Source of the DNA: Acanthaster planci
Taxonomy: Eukaryota; Echinodermata; Asteroidea; Valvatida; Acanthasteridae
Direction of reading: 5' to 3'
DNA: 64,000 nt
Assembly: GCF_001949145.1 (NCBI RefSeq)
Contig: NW_019091486.1
Coordinates: forward strand, 1,447,591 to 1,511,590
Shown here: one piece after another, positions 12,730 to 25,770 of the stretch
How positions within the stretch are numbered: the stretch's first letter is position 1
Layout: each line of letters begins with the position of its first letter
Notes under the pieces: model-generated
The model's input: only the letters and a program-made list of their open reading frames with translations
Database searches by the model: none
Told to the model about the DNA's origin: nothing
Made by a program: the position numbers and the translations under genes

Positions 12730-15700
12730 TGGGGAGATTTTTCACTCGCAAGCTGTCATTGCTTTGTGCAGCGGTTGTGTGGTACATGTACAAGTGCCAT
12801 TGTGTCTAGGAGTGAAAAATGTGTTGCATTATAACAACACAATGCCTGTCAGTCAAACTCTGACAAACGACCTGAAATTTTTCAGTGCAGCCTCCATAAA
12901 TCAAAGTTAACCAGGCAGGGCCTGCTGTCTGGCACTGCTCTCTGGCAGTAATGTGTACCTGACCAAAAACATGATTTGTCAAGTACTCTCCAGGGCCATC
13001 AGGTCAGGGAACCAAGCTGTCCCTGACACTTTGAACCCTAATCTTACGCACTTCATGGGAAAAAGTTCTGCAAGTCTCAAACTGCAAACATACATCTATT
13101 TTGCACAGCACCCCAAATATACATGTACATGTATGTGTCTGTATGTGAAATACAGCACAAGGATTGAAAATGCTTAAATGGAAAGGCCAGGCCTTTTCAT
13201 CATTCTTGTAAAAACAGTGGATGTGAAAGTATTCAAAACAACTTTCAATGTATTTTCTATATCTGCCACACTGCAGCACACTTCAAATCACATTTCCATA
13301 ACTTTCTGAACTGCAAACTGTCTACTTCTCTTTCAGATCATGGACCCACAACTCCTTCACAAATAATCAATTTGTCTTTCTTTTTTAATCAATGGTGGCA
13401 GGTTGAAAATCAGGCCAAACTGCAGTATCCATGGAACGGGACCAGTGGTCAAGTGGTCAGGGCACCGGTCAAGTGGATTACGGCTGTTGATTCTTTCGCT
13501 TGCTGAACCAGGGATTACACATGAACACAGATTCATTGCTCTGCAGACTAAAAGAACAAATAAGGGGGGGGGGCCTTGAAAAGCTTTCTTTCACAACATT
13601 TTGATTAAAATCAGGAGAGGTTTGTAAACAGGGAATTGATATGTGCTTGGTAGCGAAGCTCATATTTATTCCCATTCATGAATACCTTCTTTCCAAAGAT
13701 TTTGTTCGACAATTTGACTTCATTTCTTTCAAACACCCCCCGGCCATGAAATGGTAGGTGCCTGTTGTAAGTTGTCATATTCTAATCTCCATATATGGAA
13801 ATCGGCACGTGTGTGGTGTGTACTGCGCGAATGTGATGAACCAGCTGGTGCATTATGACTTGTTTAGGACTGGCTGCATGACCGGCTCTCGACCAGTTCT
13901 ATTTCTAAACTATCTGAGGTATTTATGAATTATTATCTTTGAGCTTCAAATGTTAAGTCTGAAATGTTGCAGACAGCAAGAAAGCTCCCATGTTTCTTCA
14001 ATCATCTGGACTATGGATAAGCTCAGAAAACCACTAGATGGAAAGGCAATAAAGTAAGGTAAATTAATGAATCAGTCAAACGGGAGAGAAGGGAAAAAAA
14101 TGTTCTTGACTGGAAAGAAATGAGCAGTCTGGAATTCATTTATTCAGTCCCCAAAACACTGGCAGTGTAAGTTCTGTTTAATATCACTCCCGTAAAAAAA
14201 ACCCAAAAACGTGGGCTATTTTGTAGAGCTCTTACTACTCTGAACCACAGCAACAAAGAATAAAAAGTTGTTTTATAACAAAAAGGACTGGGGGCCTCCC
14301 CAGATGTAGCTAGGCAAGAAGGGAGCAAGTTTGTTCACACTTCATGCATCTTGCCTACAGGTGAAGGGGAGGGGGGTTCTGGGAAAACGAGCAGTTTGCC
14401 GAGCACTAACCATGCTTTTAAATATTAGAATGATAATGAAATGGATGTACATTCTCACATTTTATTTATCAAGACATTATGACATAGAACCTTTTAATCC
14501 CTTCCATGATACCAGTAATGTTCATGTAATTTTAAGGATGGTCCCTTACTGACATAAATGCCATTGTACTGTTGCATCTGTTTTGGCTGGTTCCTGGTGG
14601 ATTGGAGCTGAGCGCAAATTCCCCTAAGCAGCTTTGTTAGTTACATGTACATGTGCTTGGGCCATGCAGGTGACAAAAGTCCTTATATGTTACAAGCTCA
14701 TCCTATCATTGGTTGATTGCAAGAAAAAGAAAAAAAAAAGTTAAGGTGCTGAGTACATTGGAACCATGCACTACTCAGTGCTTGAATGGAAATTACACGA
14801 ATTCATTTTCCACCTGAAAAATGGAATTTCATTGTTCCTGGCCACAGCTGATGGGTTACTGAAATGAAAAAAAAAAAATGAGATCGAAAATTCACAAAAG
14901 CGAAATAAAAAAAAAAAAATTGGAAAAAACTTGGTAATATATTACTTCTAATGTTCTTGTATGAGCATTCAAATCCAGTATGCCTTGCGGCAAAACAAGT
15001 TAAGCACAGTCAACCACAGCAAACACTCCAACGAAAGAAGCGGGTAAACAGGGGGCAAATATAAATAGAAACACTAAAACTTGATCACTTGCTCAAGTTG
15101 AAGCCTGGTTCCCCGGCCCCCGCATTCAGATGAAAAGACCAACTCTCCTGGAAACTCACAAGAGCATTAAGTCATGCCTGGCTAGCCGTGCACAGATTCT
15201 GCGGGCAGATATGAAACCCGTGGATTTTTTTTCTTTCATTTTTTCCTCCGTCCCTCTCTCTCTCTGAGCAGTGGGCTATTGTCGCATGCCCAAGCTCCCT
15301 GCAAACAGGAAGCACCGCAACAAAAGAGGATGTCCAGGTCACTCCAGGACAAAAGACAAGCTCCGATACGCTGTGTCGGCCCACTTCTGCCGAGCTGCCT
15401 ATTCTGACGTGTCCCTATATGGACAGGTTGGCACGCAACAAAGAAAGTGCGAGGATAAAGTTCACCAGTATCTGAAAGTACAGCTAGTCCCTGTGTGACG
15501 ACAGGCAAAGTACGGTGCCTGCAGGAAAAAGTGCGGCTGCCCCAGGCTGGGCCCATACAAAAAAAGTGCAAACAACCCGCTAGTCACCCATGTTGTCTTC
15601 TCAACATGATCCGTGCTGGCTCTGTCTCTTTCTGTATGGGTCTGTGTGGTTTTTTTTTCTCAGCTCCCCTTTTTCCAGACTTTGGCCATGATGCATGTAG

Positions 15701-18700
15701 TCCTGCCGGGCTGCAAATGGCTGCCACAGTTGGTGCAGTGCCAAGAGAGAATGAGACTCGATGCAGAGGGGAGAACAAGAGTTGAAAGAGGGCCAGAGAG
15801 TGAAAACTGAGCTTGCAATTGTCTGGGGGGGGGGCTGGCCGGGCCCTGAAATGTTTTCTCCCCCGTTGCCGGGCACTGTGATGAGAAGCAGAGAATGCCA
15901 GTGCACAGAAGGAAGCCTTGCCAACTTGACAATTCACCCTGCCCGCTGCACGACTCCATTGTGCCGGGCACGTAAGTTGGCGCTTGAGCTGCAGGACCCC
16001 TGGGTCCCTCACCAATGTGTCTAACTAGCCAGGCAATTTGCTTCACCCCAGGGTGGCTGATCCCAGCCCAGCTCAGGCACAGGGAGAAACACACAGGTAT
16101 TTCCACCAAAAACCAGCCCGGCAGCCCGTAATGGGTCTCTCCAGGGTCAAAGTTCACACTATTCCTGTGGGGCCTGGCCACACCTCAGCCACATCTCATC
16201 ATTAACAGTGCCAGCCAGCCCCGAAGTGGCCTTGCCCTTGGCAACCGTGAAGTGCTGATAAACTACCGCATAGCCAGTGGGCTGAACTTGAACTTCTGAT
16301 AGGTCAAATCTGCTGTGACCCTTGCAGAGTGTAAATACACAAAGTGCTCTTAGAGTCAATGAACCAACAAAATCTCTAACCCAATCTGCACTTGAAGGTG
16401 AAACAACTGCTGGGCTTTATGAAGAAAAAAAGCAACAGAAAATAAAATTGACAATAATTGATAAATGAAGATCTGCTGACTGAGACTTGTACAGGCTGGC
16501 AATAAGAAAAAAATTGGAAACACTATGTCAACATATCTATGAAGGAAATATCGCTTAGTGTGCCTCACTGAAAAATATACAATTATTCAAAGCAGACTTG
16601 AAGTTGGATTTGCACAAGTAAACAATTCAAACAGCTTCATAAATATCTAATAATATCACGCTGTGTTTCACTTTCTTCAGTGGTCAAATTAAAAATACGA
16701 GCTTTGAGGCCAAACTGCTGGGTAAGAATAGTGCTTTGCCTGCCTTATTTTTGACTAACACAGTGCCCCTCAATAATCTGATAGCAGTGACACAGGCGGA
16801 GTGAGATGTCCTGAAGGGAAGTTTGCCAAAATCCACGGTCTTAACGGGGCTTGATAAAACCTTCCCACAGACATGTTAAGTTTTATGGGCTTAGACAAGG
16901 CCAATCTGCTCTTGTGGATGACAGCACTTTTTTACCCAGGAAGTCCTGGAAATCCGGGATTAGCACTCAGAACACCCTCGAACTTTCTTCCCTTTTTTTT
17001 TTTTAGCTTTTTCTTTTTCCAAAAAAGAAAACCGAGAGCACCTGGTACCCGTCCCATCACTGACCTTGAACTAGTTAGCAGGTAATGATCAGGGACTGGA
17101 GGGAATGGGTTGCCAGTGGTTTGATCCCGAATCTCTTTATGTCCTTGTCACCTGCAGGAGGCGGAATGCTTTTGTGCAGTTCCACAGGTTATCCCCTCTG
17201 AACCGAAAATGGTGTGGTCCTCTCATGTAACACCAAACTAAGATTGAGATCTTTCCAATGTGCGGTACGCAGGGATATTTCCCTTCAACTCCTCAACACT
17301 TTATGTATTTGAAAACTGTTCTCATCTTAATCTGGTAAATTTACCAGGTAAAATTGTCAAAAAGAAAGAATACATGGAGACATGGTTTTCTATCGTCTGA
17401 AGAAAACAAAACCAAACATTTCAACTAATCATAATGCTTCAACCGGAGGGTCGATGAACCATTTTTTGTTAAACTTTCCGCTGAAATTCCAGCACAAGTA
17501 CATGAACTTTGGTACAGGGCATTTCTTTAGGAAAACGCCCTGAATTGTTATTGACAAAGTGCATGTACATGTACATGTATGCTAACTTGTGCAGACGGTG
17601 TGAAATGCACCAAAGTGCATTGATGAAGCAGAACATTTTTAAAGGCCCAACTCCAACCAAGGGCAGAGCCTCTGGGGAGAGCCAAACGTTGGGGGGGGGG
17701 AGTTGAGAATTTTCTTTGTTTAACCTTTATGGCCTTCCTGAGGGGCAAGTTTAATTTTTGGGGCTTTTTGTTGCACAGTTTTGGAAGGATGAGAAATGAA
17801 AATGCCTCCCCCCCATCTCCTTTCGTTTTTCAAAAAATTCAGAGGCCTTTTTTGGCCTTCTGAGTTAGGCAATGAATGTACCTGACATGATTTGGACATA
17901 TGTGGAAGATAGTCAAGTGGTCCGAGTCTGGATCACTCCCATGATGACAATGGCCAGATGCCTTCAGAAACGAAATTCAAAGTGTACATCTCAGCCCTTC
18001 TTCTGCATACCAGGAAGCCTTCTGTGTCAGCCATCATGTGGATAGTTTACCAAAAATGGCTGAATGAATTGTAAGTCCAAACTTCAAGATACTGTACATT
18101 TTTAATACGGCCAAGAAAATAACACTTGAAGCCCATGGCAAGAACTCTGTCAACTACAAGGGTATGCATGTATGTTCGGCATGTGAAAATGAGAAAATGC
18201 AGACAGTAAATACTCAGTTTTTTTTTCAGTAATTTCCTGCAATTCTTATCACTCTCCTGCACAATTTTTTGAGGGAAAAATGAGAAATAGAGTTCAATGT
18301 ACTCTTCATTTGGCCTTCCTCGTTTCGTACCTCTCCCCACCCCTCAAGAAATTAAACTGGAATGGTCTGGAAGGGGTAGATAGGTGTCAGTAAAAAATGG
18401 GCAAGGGGGGGAGGGGCAGGGGGAAAGGGGGACGGGAGAGTGTGCTCTCGGGCAAACATTGTGCCAGATTATGTGGGGAGGGGAAGCAAGCCCCAGATAG
18501 TAAGTGGATAACTTAATCCGGCTACGGGCACTCAGTGCTGACCCCACTAGGGGTTCCTTCATATGAATGCGGGTCAACTTGCACTTTCATAACCTTTCAG
18601 TTCCAATAACAACTATAAAAAACATGTTCAGAAGTCCTAAAATAGCAACTTGCTGTCAAGATCCTCCACTGCCTTGGAGGGGGAGGGTCACATCTTCGTC

Positions 18701-19706
18701 CAGGGACAACAAAAAGATAATGAAAAAAAATGTGGCAAGATGTTTTTGTTTTCCTATTTATGAAGGCACACTTGCAATGAAAAATCTTTACTTTTGGTCC
18801 TTTTCAAGGGAAAACAGCATTTTTTACAATCCCCATTTTTGGCTTTGCTCCAACCCCTGCTCGGTTAATGGGCAGACTTACTGCACTTCACGTTCTCAAG
18901 AAGCTTTATACTCGGAGTATAATGCATATTATATTATTGCACCCTTGGGGTTGAGAATTAATACGTTCGAACTTTGCTGACTGCTATACGAATGGAAGTT
19001 CAGTTTCTCTGAAGGGGTCCGGGGGGGGCAGGGGGACTTGCCAGCGCTAGAGCAAGACTGTATCCATTGAAAGTAAAAGGGGGAAAAAAGCGTTGTTTGT
19101 TATCTTTATTGGCTCAAGTGCTGCTGGAGGATTTGGGAAAATCGAAAGAAAATTGATTTGCCAGAGGTGGGGAATATAATCACAACAGCATGATGGACTG
19201 TTTGTCACGTCAACTGGGGTTGTTTTTCAGTGCGACATAAATCTGATTCGCCCATTTTCAGTGCTTAAATTTCTACATCCACTATTTCATTCTTACACGA
19301 AGTCCATACCCTCAGTCAAGCATCTCTGTGACACTGTCCGACTGTTTTGCAAAGAAATGTAGTACTAATGATGAGCTCCAAAAAGAAAAACAGACCAATA
19401 GAATACAAAAACTGCTTTAGTGACATTCCACTCGGGCAGTCCTAATGACAGCCATCGATCCATGTGCTACCAACTGGAATGTTGCAGTGAAGAATCAGCA
19501 TTCCCTGGGGGGAATGGCTCACACCTAAAAAGGACGGTCTGAGAAGGGGTGATGGGGGAGATGCTGCAAGAATTGCAGATCCCAATTTTGACGACGTGCG
19601 TCAGGGGGACGTGCACTTTTCAACACGTGTTCAGGGACACTAACGCTTCACACATAAGCCCAAAGAAAATTGGGAGTCTTGTGCAAGCCGTGATGCATGC
19701 AAAGCC

Positions 19707-20357
19707 CCGTCCACACCGGGCTTTTAATCATAAAGCTCACTTCTCCAATTTGAAGTCCGGTTCAGACAGGCTGAGATATTTTGCTCTCGGTCGCTTTTCC
19801 TGAATTTGGCAGTTACTTCTACGGGCCGATTGCTGAACAGGAAAACTGACCAGATAACTTTCCGCGAGACAATTAAAACATTACGGACAGTGTTAGTTGG
19901 TAAAAATGGCTACGGAAAGCAAACACCGGGGCCTGTGTGCAAGGTCATGCAGCACAAGGACACCACACATGCATGCTTGGCAAGTTTCACGCAGTGTGGC
20001 ACATATGTAGCAAGCTTCCGGTGCGTTGTTCCTCTTTTGGTCACAATCATAGCACAGTCAGATGTTAGATTCATGTTACCAGTGCACCCTACCCAGGTGA
20101 CACTGAAGGATGCCAACGCTGTGTCTTACAAAGATGCAAAAAGCATGACATTCGAGTAAATGTAGGAGTAGGAAAGTCACGCAGGGTGCCCTTATTAATC
20201 ATTACACAGGCAGCTGGGTTACCGGACCTTCCCCACCATCTCATTAAACTTTCCCCTGTGTTGAAAGTCCAAGTGCGGACGGCGGTCACATTTGACCATT
20301 TTTCATAATGCGATCTTCTTGATAAAAACCTTTAATAAAAAAGTCCAGTGCAGACGT
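19707..20357. mobile_element. Possible inverted-repeat DNA element, about 650 bp
   Basis: The left segment CCGTCCACACCGGGCTTTT and the complement of the right segment (ACGTCTGCACTGGACTTTT) match at 14 of 19 positions. Related GTCC...GAC motifs recur at about 19757 and 20266. No clear target duplication was seen. The match is modest, so this is tentative. Confidence 0.3.
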
Positions 20358-20876
20358 ACATGTAGCTTATGTGGTAAAGCTGTACCACAAGCACGGTCCA
20401 GAAATAGCCACAAAGGCCTGCTTTCAGACAGAAAAAAAAAGGAACAATGTTGGGCCGAAACAGGCAGTAAGTAAAGACTTATTACATGCACGTATCTCAC
20501 TTCTCGGGACAAACATTCAGATTAGCTGGGGGGGGTATAACAATGTGCTCAGAGTTCTTTATCTCACATGCAACTGCACATACATGTGTCTTCCAACACC
20601 ACAGACTCTCAGCTTTCACTCTGGAGGCAACAATTGGTGAGGTTTCGTTCACACAGATCAGCAGGCTACCAGCCCGGCTGGACTTCAGTACCGTGCTGCC
20701 TGCATCCTCGCTCATCTGCTGCTTGCTAGAGAGTGTACCGGTACTTGGGCACTTTGCTCAAAATGATCGCTTCTTTGGGCTTGAAATCAGCAGCGTATGT
20801 TTACAGGGCGACATGCAGGCCAGCGTCGGGCCAGTTTTGGGTTATGGGATGAGGTTTTATAGGACTTGGGACCCAC

Positions 20877-20975
20877 CTGGAGCTGTGTGACATTCTTGTG
20901 GGCAGTCTGCAGTTCCTCCACGTGTTTCTCTTTGGCTTTCTCGGCCAAGGCAAGACGTTTCTGTAATGCTCGGCA
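20877..20975 (-). CDS. PPP1R21: PPP1R21 exon (fourth visible), CRAL.KRLALAEK coiled coil
   Basis: Encodes 33 codons. It starts CRALQKRLALAEKAKEK, nearly identical to the vertebrate ECRALSKRLALAEKSKE, and ends NVTQLQ (vertebrate NISRLQ). The acceptor on the minus strand is tttctggatgcag|TGCCGA and the donor is CAG|GTGGGT. The reading frame is phase 0 at both ends. The exon stands alone, 39.7 kb from the previous exon and 18.4 kb from the next. A partial copy of its first bases together with its acceptor lies upstream at about 35.17 kb (separate entry). Confidence 0.94.
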
Positions 20976-23879
20976 CTGCATCCAGAAACACAGAGAGAAA
21001 AAAGTACAAATAATATTGAAACCTTGTTAAAATGAATTCAATTAAATTTGACTGTTGGCTTGCACTTCACCAATATAAAATTATTGAGCATCACATGTAA
21101 CTTCTTTCCAATCTTCACATACAAGTACCTTGCACCAAAGAGTTACAACTAGACCTGTTTGTGGAATATTTCAGTGTTTGTCTTTCAGAATGTTCTGTTA
21201 TTTCTCTGGGTACATGGTTAGCAATGTACAAGTGTGTATGCAAGTAATGTATGGGAAGAGAAAACCTACTAGACACTCAAAAATCATGACAGCTCAAAAT
21301 CTTTGAGCAGCATAGTGAAATCGTTCCAGGGGTGCTGTTTCTGTTTTTTTTTTTTAATTGTTGAATTTTCTCCAAATGAGCCCCTTGACCACAGAAGGTC
21401 TTGGTAATTTCACAAGCAATAGTCAAATTACTTGCGCCAGACAACCATTCCTTCTATTATTGCTTAGACTACTTAAGTGGAACGCAAGCCTTCACACAGT
21501 TGTGCTCTTGAAATTTTTAAAATAATGCTCATGGCAGTTATGAAGTACAACGGGGTGATCTATTGCCTCAGTTATCACCCTCCCTTTACCCACCCCCCCT
21601 CCCTCCTCCTATCATGCTCTAAACCTACACCAAACTGGGCAGAAAACATATACCAGGCAAGATATGAGACAGAGGGGTACCCCCCCTTACCTGCCCAATC
21701 CCTATACACACTCTAGTAAATGGTTCCCTATCACATCCCCCCTAGAAGTCTGTAAAAATTCCTGAGATTTCGATCAAACAATGACCAACACAAAGGCTCT
21801 CTCTCCGTCCCATATCTTGCTTCAAATGAGAAAACAAGAAGTACATACACATTAAACTCATGTTATAAGAAAATACTGCTGTAACAAAGGATTTTTAGAA
21901 AGAGTAACTTTCTTGAATTCTTGATTTTTTTCTTTTTCCACTCCTTTGTTAACAATGTCCTGGCTTGTAACAAATTATTTTGTCTGATCCCTTTAGCTTT
22001 GTTATAAAATGAGTTAGAGTTGACTGCAACTGGCTTGGTCCAACATGAAAAAAAATCAGAACACGACAACAAACAAGAGAAAACAAAAACAAGAAACACA
22101 CGCACGAATGCAAAATAGCTCATTTCAATACGGCCAGTCACGCGATGCGGCGCTGGTGCTGCCTTCGTCGCCTGTGTCTGAGCCAATTGACTGTGTCGCC
22201 AGTCAGTCTAACAAGATTGCCTACTAAACGCCGCAACTCTGCCCGCTCCCAACAAAATGATTAGCGCCGATCACCTGCTTCGGAGTGCCGCTGAATAGCC
22301 AGCGCTTGGGGCACTTTTGACTCCCCAGGGGAAATTTTTTCTACCTTCGGTGTAACCCCGCACCTTCTCGGCTCGAGCACAGACGAGAGCATGTGCATAC
22401 GTGGCGGGTGTCTGATTGAATTGTACGATGCTTCGCACGTCTGTTTCCTACCATCAGCCCCCACCCACAAAAAACCTCCTCGTAGTTTTTAACGCAATAG
22501 GGCTTTAATGAGATTGGCCCAAGCCTCTCATCTGTTCATTTCCCCACATTTGTTGTCGCTACGAGGCCCATTTGCAGAGGAGAGTAGGCGGCGGTGATGG
22601 AACGGGGGAGTTTTGGAATGGGGGAGTGGGGAGGCATGAAAATGAAGAGTCAGACCTCAAAGTACGGTGAACCGGTTTATGCGTGAAGAGGTAGGGGCTT
22701 ACCTGTATTGGCTGAGAAGGGGGGGGACGTGAATACAAACGGGGATGCCTTTGAAATGTTGTAAAGTCAACCATGAAAGTGATGTGGCTTGGTTCTTATT
22801 GTCAAGATCAGATACTTGGCCCAGAAATTTCAATTGCAGTTATCAATGGATAAAAACAATTCAAGTAATTCCTTTTGTTCAGACTTGGTGTCAAAGGCAT
22901 GTCTCTTCAGAGACAATGAAGATTACAAAGCCTTAAACCACTGCAGACAATGAGTCAGTTCAGTATTTCAACATTGCATGCCCACAATGAAGAGCGCGCC
23001 TGAGGTTGTTCAGATGCGCGTGCGAGGCCTGGCCTATCAACACCGCCCTAACGCACGTATGTGGACTTGCGGGGCTTTGCTCCAGAATGACCTTGCTTTT
23101 TTGAAATACCGCGCTGGCTCGTTTCCCCAAGTGCTGTACGTTATGTACAAGCAAGTGCTACACTCAAACTTGGTATTGAAGGTGTGGACAAGAGAGGTGA
23201 TATAAACCTACTTGAAACTGTTGTAAAATGCACATTATCGAAATCCTGCCTCAATCCAAGGCGTTCAGATTCATATGCCCTGCAGCCTGTGCACCTGCCC
23301 TCCAGACGTTACACCTAGCATTCTAATTGCTGGAGTGCAAATGCAGAGTGCGATTGGTATGGAATGTCCCGCAGCTGGCATTTTTTTACCCCTTCTTTTT
23401 GTTTTACAACCGCGCATGTTCTCAAACTCGCTTTCTTTTTCTCTGAATAAGTGACCGAGTTACCCCCATCAGCTTGGCCCTCAGTGGCAGCGTTTATGAA
23501 TCATTGATTGGAATCCGAGGATGCGAATCAGTTAAGCTCCATCCATTTTGCATGTTCTGACGCTCTCCCAGGCATTGGCTTTGCGGGGATGAAATATTGA
23601 TAAGATGCCAGGGGGATTCTTGGGCTGTGTTTGTCAGACTGGCGCCAAGAACTCCTTCCCCTGTTTTGAGGGATGAAATATTCATGCCAAAGAAGATGTA
23701 AGGCTTCTTTCACACTCTTGTACTGAAATAGAGTCTTTCAACTCAGCAGCTAAAAAATAATGAATGAAAAAATAATGCACTTATTCAAACAGTGCTGGTA
23801 CTCAACACACTGTACACGTACATCATTACCCCTGATCACAGGGCTTAGTTAGATACATTCTTAAAACTATCTTACATGT

Positions 23880-24130
23880 AGCTCCCTAGCCAAGTAGGGC
23901 CTATGTCTCCAGCTCAGTGCCATTTAAGATGCAACCTGGCTAATCAAATGCAATAACCCTCTCTATTCTCACAAGCAACAATTTACGCTCCAAGGTGGGA
24001 AACGGCCAGTGAGAGTGTAAGGGCTTGCCAGGGGTCACAGCATGGTCACAGGGTATGTCCCACTGCTGGATTTGAACCTGTGACCTGATGATTGGGGAAG
24101 TTTCAAAGCCTGACCACAAGGCTGCCTGCC
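23880..24130 (-). mobile_element. tRNA-derived SINE
   Basis: On the minus strand, an A-box-like segment (GCCTTGTGGTCAGGC) is followed about 30 bases later by a clear B box, GGTTCAAATCC (24068-24078 on the plus strand), and then GCAGTGGGAC. Downstream comes GTGACCCCTGGCAAGCCCTT, close to the widespread marine-animal SINE motif CCTTGGGCAAGGCACTT. The head is too diverged at its 5' end to fold as a functional tRNA. The 3' end is approximate. Confidence 0.7.
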
Positions 24131-24423
24131 CAACTAATGGCTGAATGGCATCGTCTGTAATCAGAAAGTTCCACCTGATAAAATTTTAAAAAGCAATACA
24201 GGGCTTTTAGGAGGGGGAGTAGAACTCTTAAATACAAAATTGACACGTGAACCTTTGGATCCTACATTTCCACACTGTTCCTGCTCACAATCTTTTGCCT
24301 CTGTCTTTGAGTGATGACCAACTGATTGGTGGCGCTGCTCATGTGGGGACACGGCCTTTTTACTTTTCTGTTACATGTTGGTTTTAAATTCGTTTTTATG
24401 TGCATTTTCTATGAAGTTGTGAT

Positions 24424-25624
24424 TTGTCTGAAAGTCAGATGACGTGTCAAGCATCATGTTTTCCTCTGGTGGTGGTTTTTATTGCCTTTCTGACTTTATC
24501 ATGGAGTGCTAGACGAATTTTGGGTGCAGCTATCGACGGCACCGGTGAGGCCGAGTCCTTGCCATGGATATCATACAGCCCTGAATTTCTGCTGAGTCGA
24601 CGTGGTTTTTCGGCACGGCCAAAAAGTGCAATACATGAGGCATGTGCGGGTACTCTCAAGGTGTGTAAACGTGGGAATAAGGGTGGCGTGAGGAACAGAA
24701 CGTCACTTCCGACAATTATTCACGGAAATCTTCAGAGTATACAGAGCAAAACTAATGAACTCAGAGCCTGCCACCGCTTTCTCGCAGATTACCAAGATTT
24801 AAGTGTAATATGCATGACTAAAACATGGCTGACGGAGAACAACCCAGACACCCTGGTTGACCTGGACAGGTACACGCTGCTGAGGATGGATAGGAATAAT
24901 GATTCAGGAAAAAGTAAAGGTGGAGCTGCATGTGCATTTATAAACGAAAAATACAGTACCGGGATGCCAGCACATATTACCATCAAGCGAGGGCTTTGTA
25001 CTAAGGATATCCAACTCCTCAAGTGGCATTTATCGGCCGCCATTTTATTTGCCACCGGAAATCAATCAAGTTATGCTGTTTGTGGTGTATATACCCCCTT
25101 CAGCAGATGCTAAGATAGCAGCCGATACAATCTGTGACTTTGTATCTCAAGCTGAGACGGTGTCACCTGATGCTGCTAAGGTTCTTCTTGTTGACTTCAA
25201 CCCACGCAGTTTAACGGAATACATGCCTACTATCAAGTCCATCAATTGTCCAACCCCGAAGGATGCTTGTTTGGACGTTTGCTACGGCAACATTCCAGGG
25301 GCATACTGAGTGAAACAGTTACCCAGTCTTGGTAACTTTGATCACAATATGATCCTGGTGATTCCTGTCTATTGTCCCCAAATGCAGAGGGAACTTGTTA
25401 AAAGAGTCTGGGTCAAGTCTTGGACAAGCCAAGCTATGGAGATACCGCAAGGGTGCTTTGCATGTACAGACAGGAATGTCTTCATAGATACCGCAGTAAA
25501 TCTTGATGAGGCTGTTGTTACATCCAACCAAGTGCATTTTCGTGCAGATCTACTGGTTCCCCCCAAAACAGTGAATTGTTGGTGGATTTATTTGAGTCAA
25601 ATATGCGCAATAAGATCGCTCTGA
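24424..25624 (+). pseudogene. LINE endonuclease ORF, broken by frameshift and stop
   Basis: The first frame is open from 24424 to 25113 and carries the basic region and the first endonuclease blocks. A one-base shift near 25085 moves the homologous reading to the next frame (VVYIPPSADAK), which runs to a TGA at 25307-25309 and continues in the same frame past that stop to 25624 (CFACTDRNVF and VPPKTV blocks). The key DFN of the endonuclease is preceded by V where active copies usually have GDFN. With a shift, a stop and no reverse transcriptase, the copy is dead and could not mobilise itself. Confidence 0.8.
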
Positions 25625-25770
25625 TCATGGCAGACAGGTGTCATCCGTTACATAATAGGTTTATTCATAGTCTGAGAAGTAACCGGCCGGTACAACAGAG
25701 AGTAAGAACTGCACGTCATTTGTTCCATTAGCTTTAATGGGATAACAAAGTTATATTAAATTGAATTGAA
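24440..25770 (+). mobile_element. Internally deleted non-LTR retrotransposon (CR1/L2-like LINE)
   Basis: The plus strand encodes the N-terminal part of a LINE ORF2-type protein: a basic KRGNKGGVRNR segment, then an APE-type endonuclease with the pattern LPTIIHGNLQSIQSK, VICMTKTWLTENNPDT, RMDRN..SGKSKGGAACAFIN, VVYIPPSADAK and VLLVDFN. This order is typical of CR1/L2-group elements. At about 25575 the sequence jumps directly to the extreme C-terminal tail of such ORFs (MADRCHPLHNRFIHSLRSNR then a basic stretch and a stop at 25729-25731). The whole reverse transcriptase is therefore missing. A short (ATTGA)-like 3' tail follows at about 25752-25770. The 5' boundary is not defined. Confidence 0.85.

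Larger units (their letters stand above)
2521..20876 (-). other. PPP1R21 intron, about 18.4 kb
   Basis: Runs from donor CAG|GTGGGT to acceptor tttgccag|GATGAG. It contains an assembly gap inside a minisatellite (12.15-12.73 kb), one copy of a dispersed repeat (6.4-6.7 kb), a possible inverted-repeat element (19.7-20.36 kb), long A and G runs, and otherwise unassigned sequence. No exon with a recognisable product was found. Confidence 0.8.

Noticed and set aside
12068-12910. Long open frames on both strands around the N run
   Set aside because: They arise from undetermined bases and from a minisatellite whose unit happens to lack stops; they are not genes.
22978-23205. 75-codon plus-strand ORF in a CpG-richer stretch
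   Set aside because: No recognisable domain, no supporting splice signals and a length within chance expectation.
24060-24130. Possible functional tRNA gene on the minus strand
   Set aside because: The B box is good but the acceptor stem does not pair and a SINE body follows directly, so it is a retroposed derivative.
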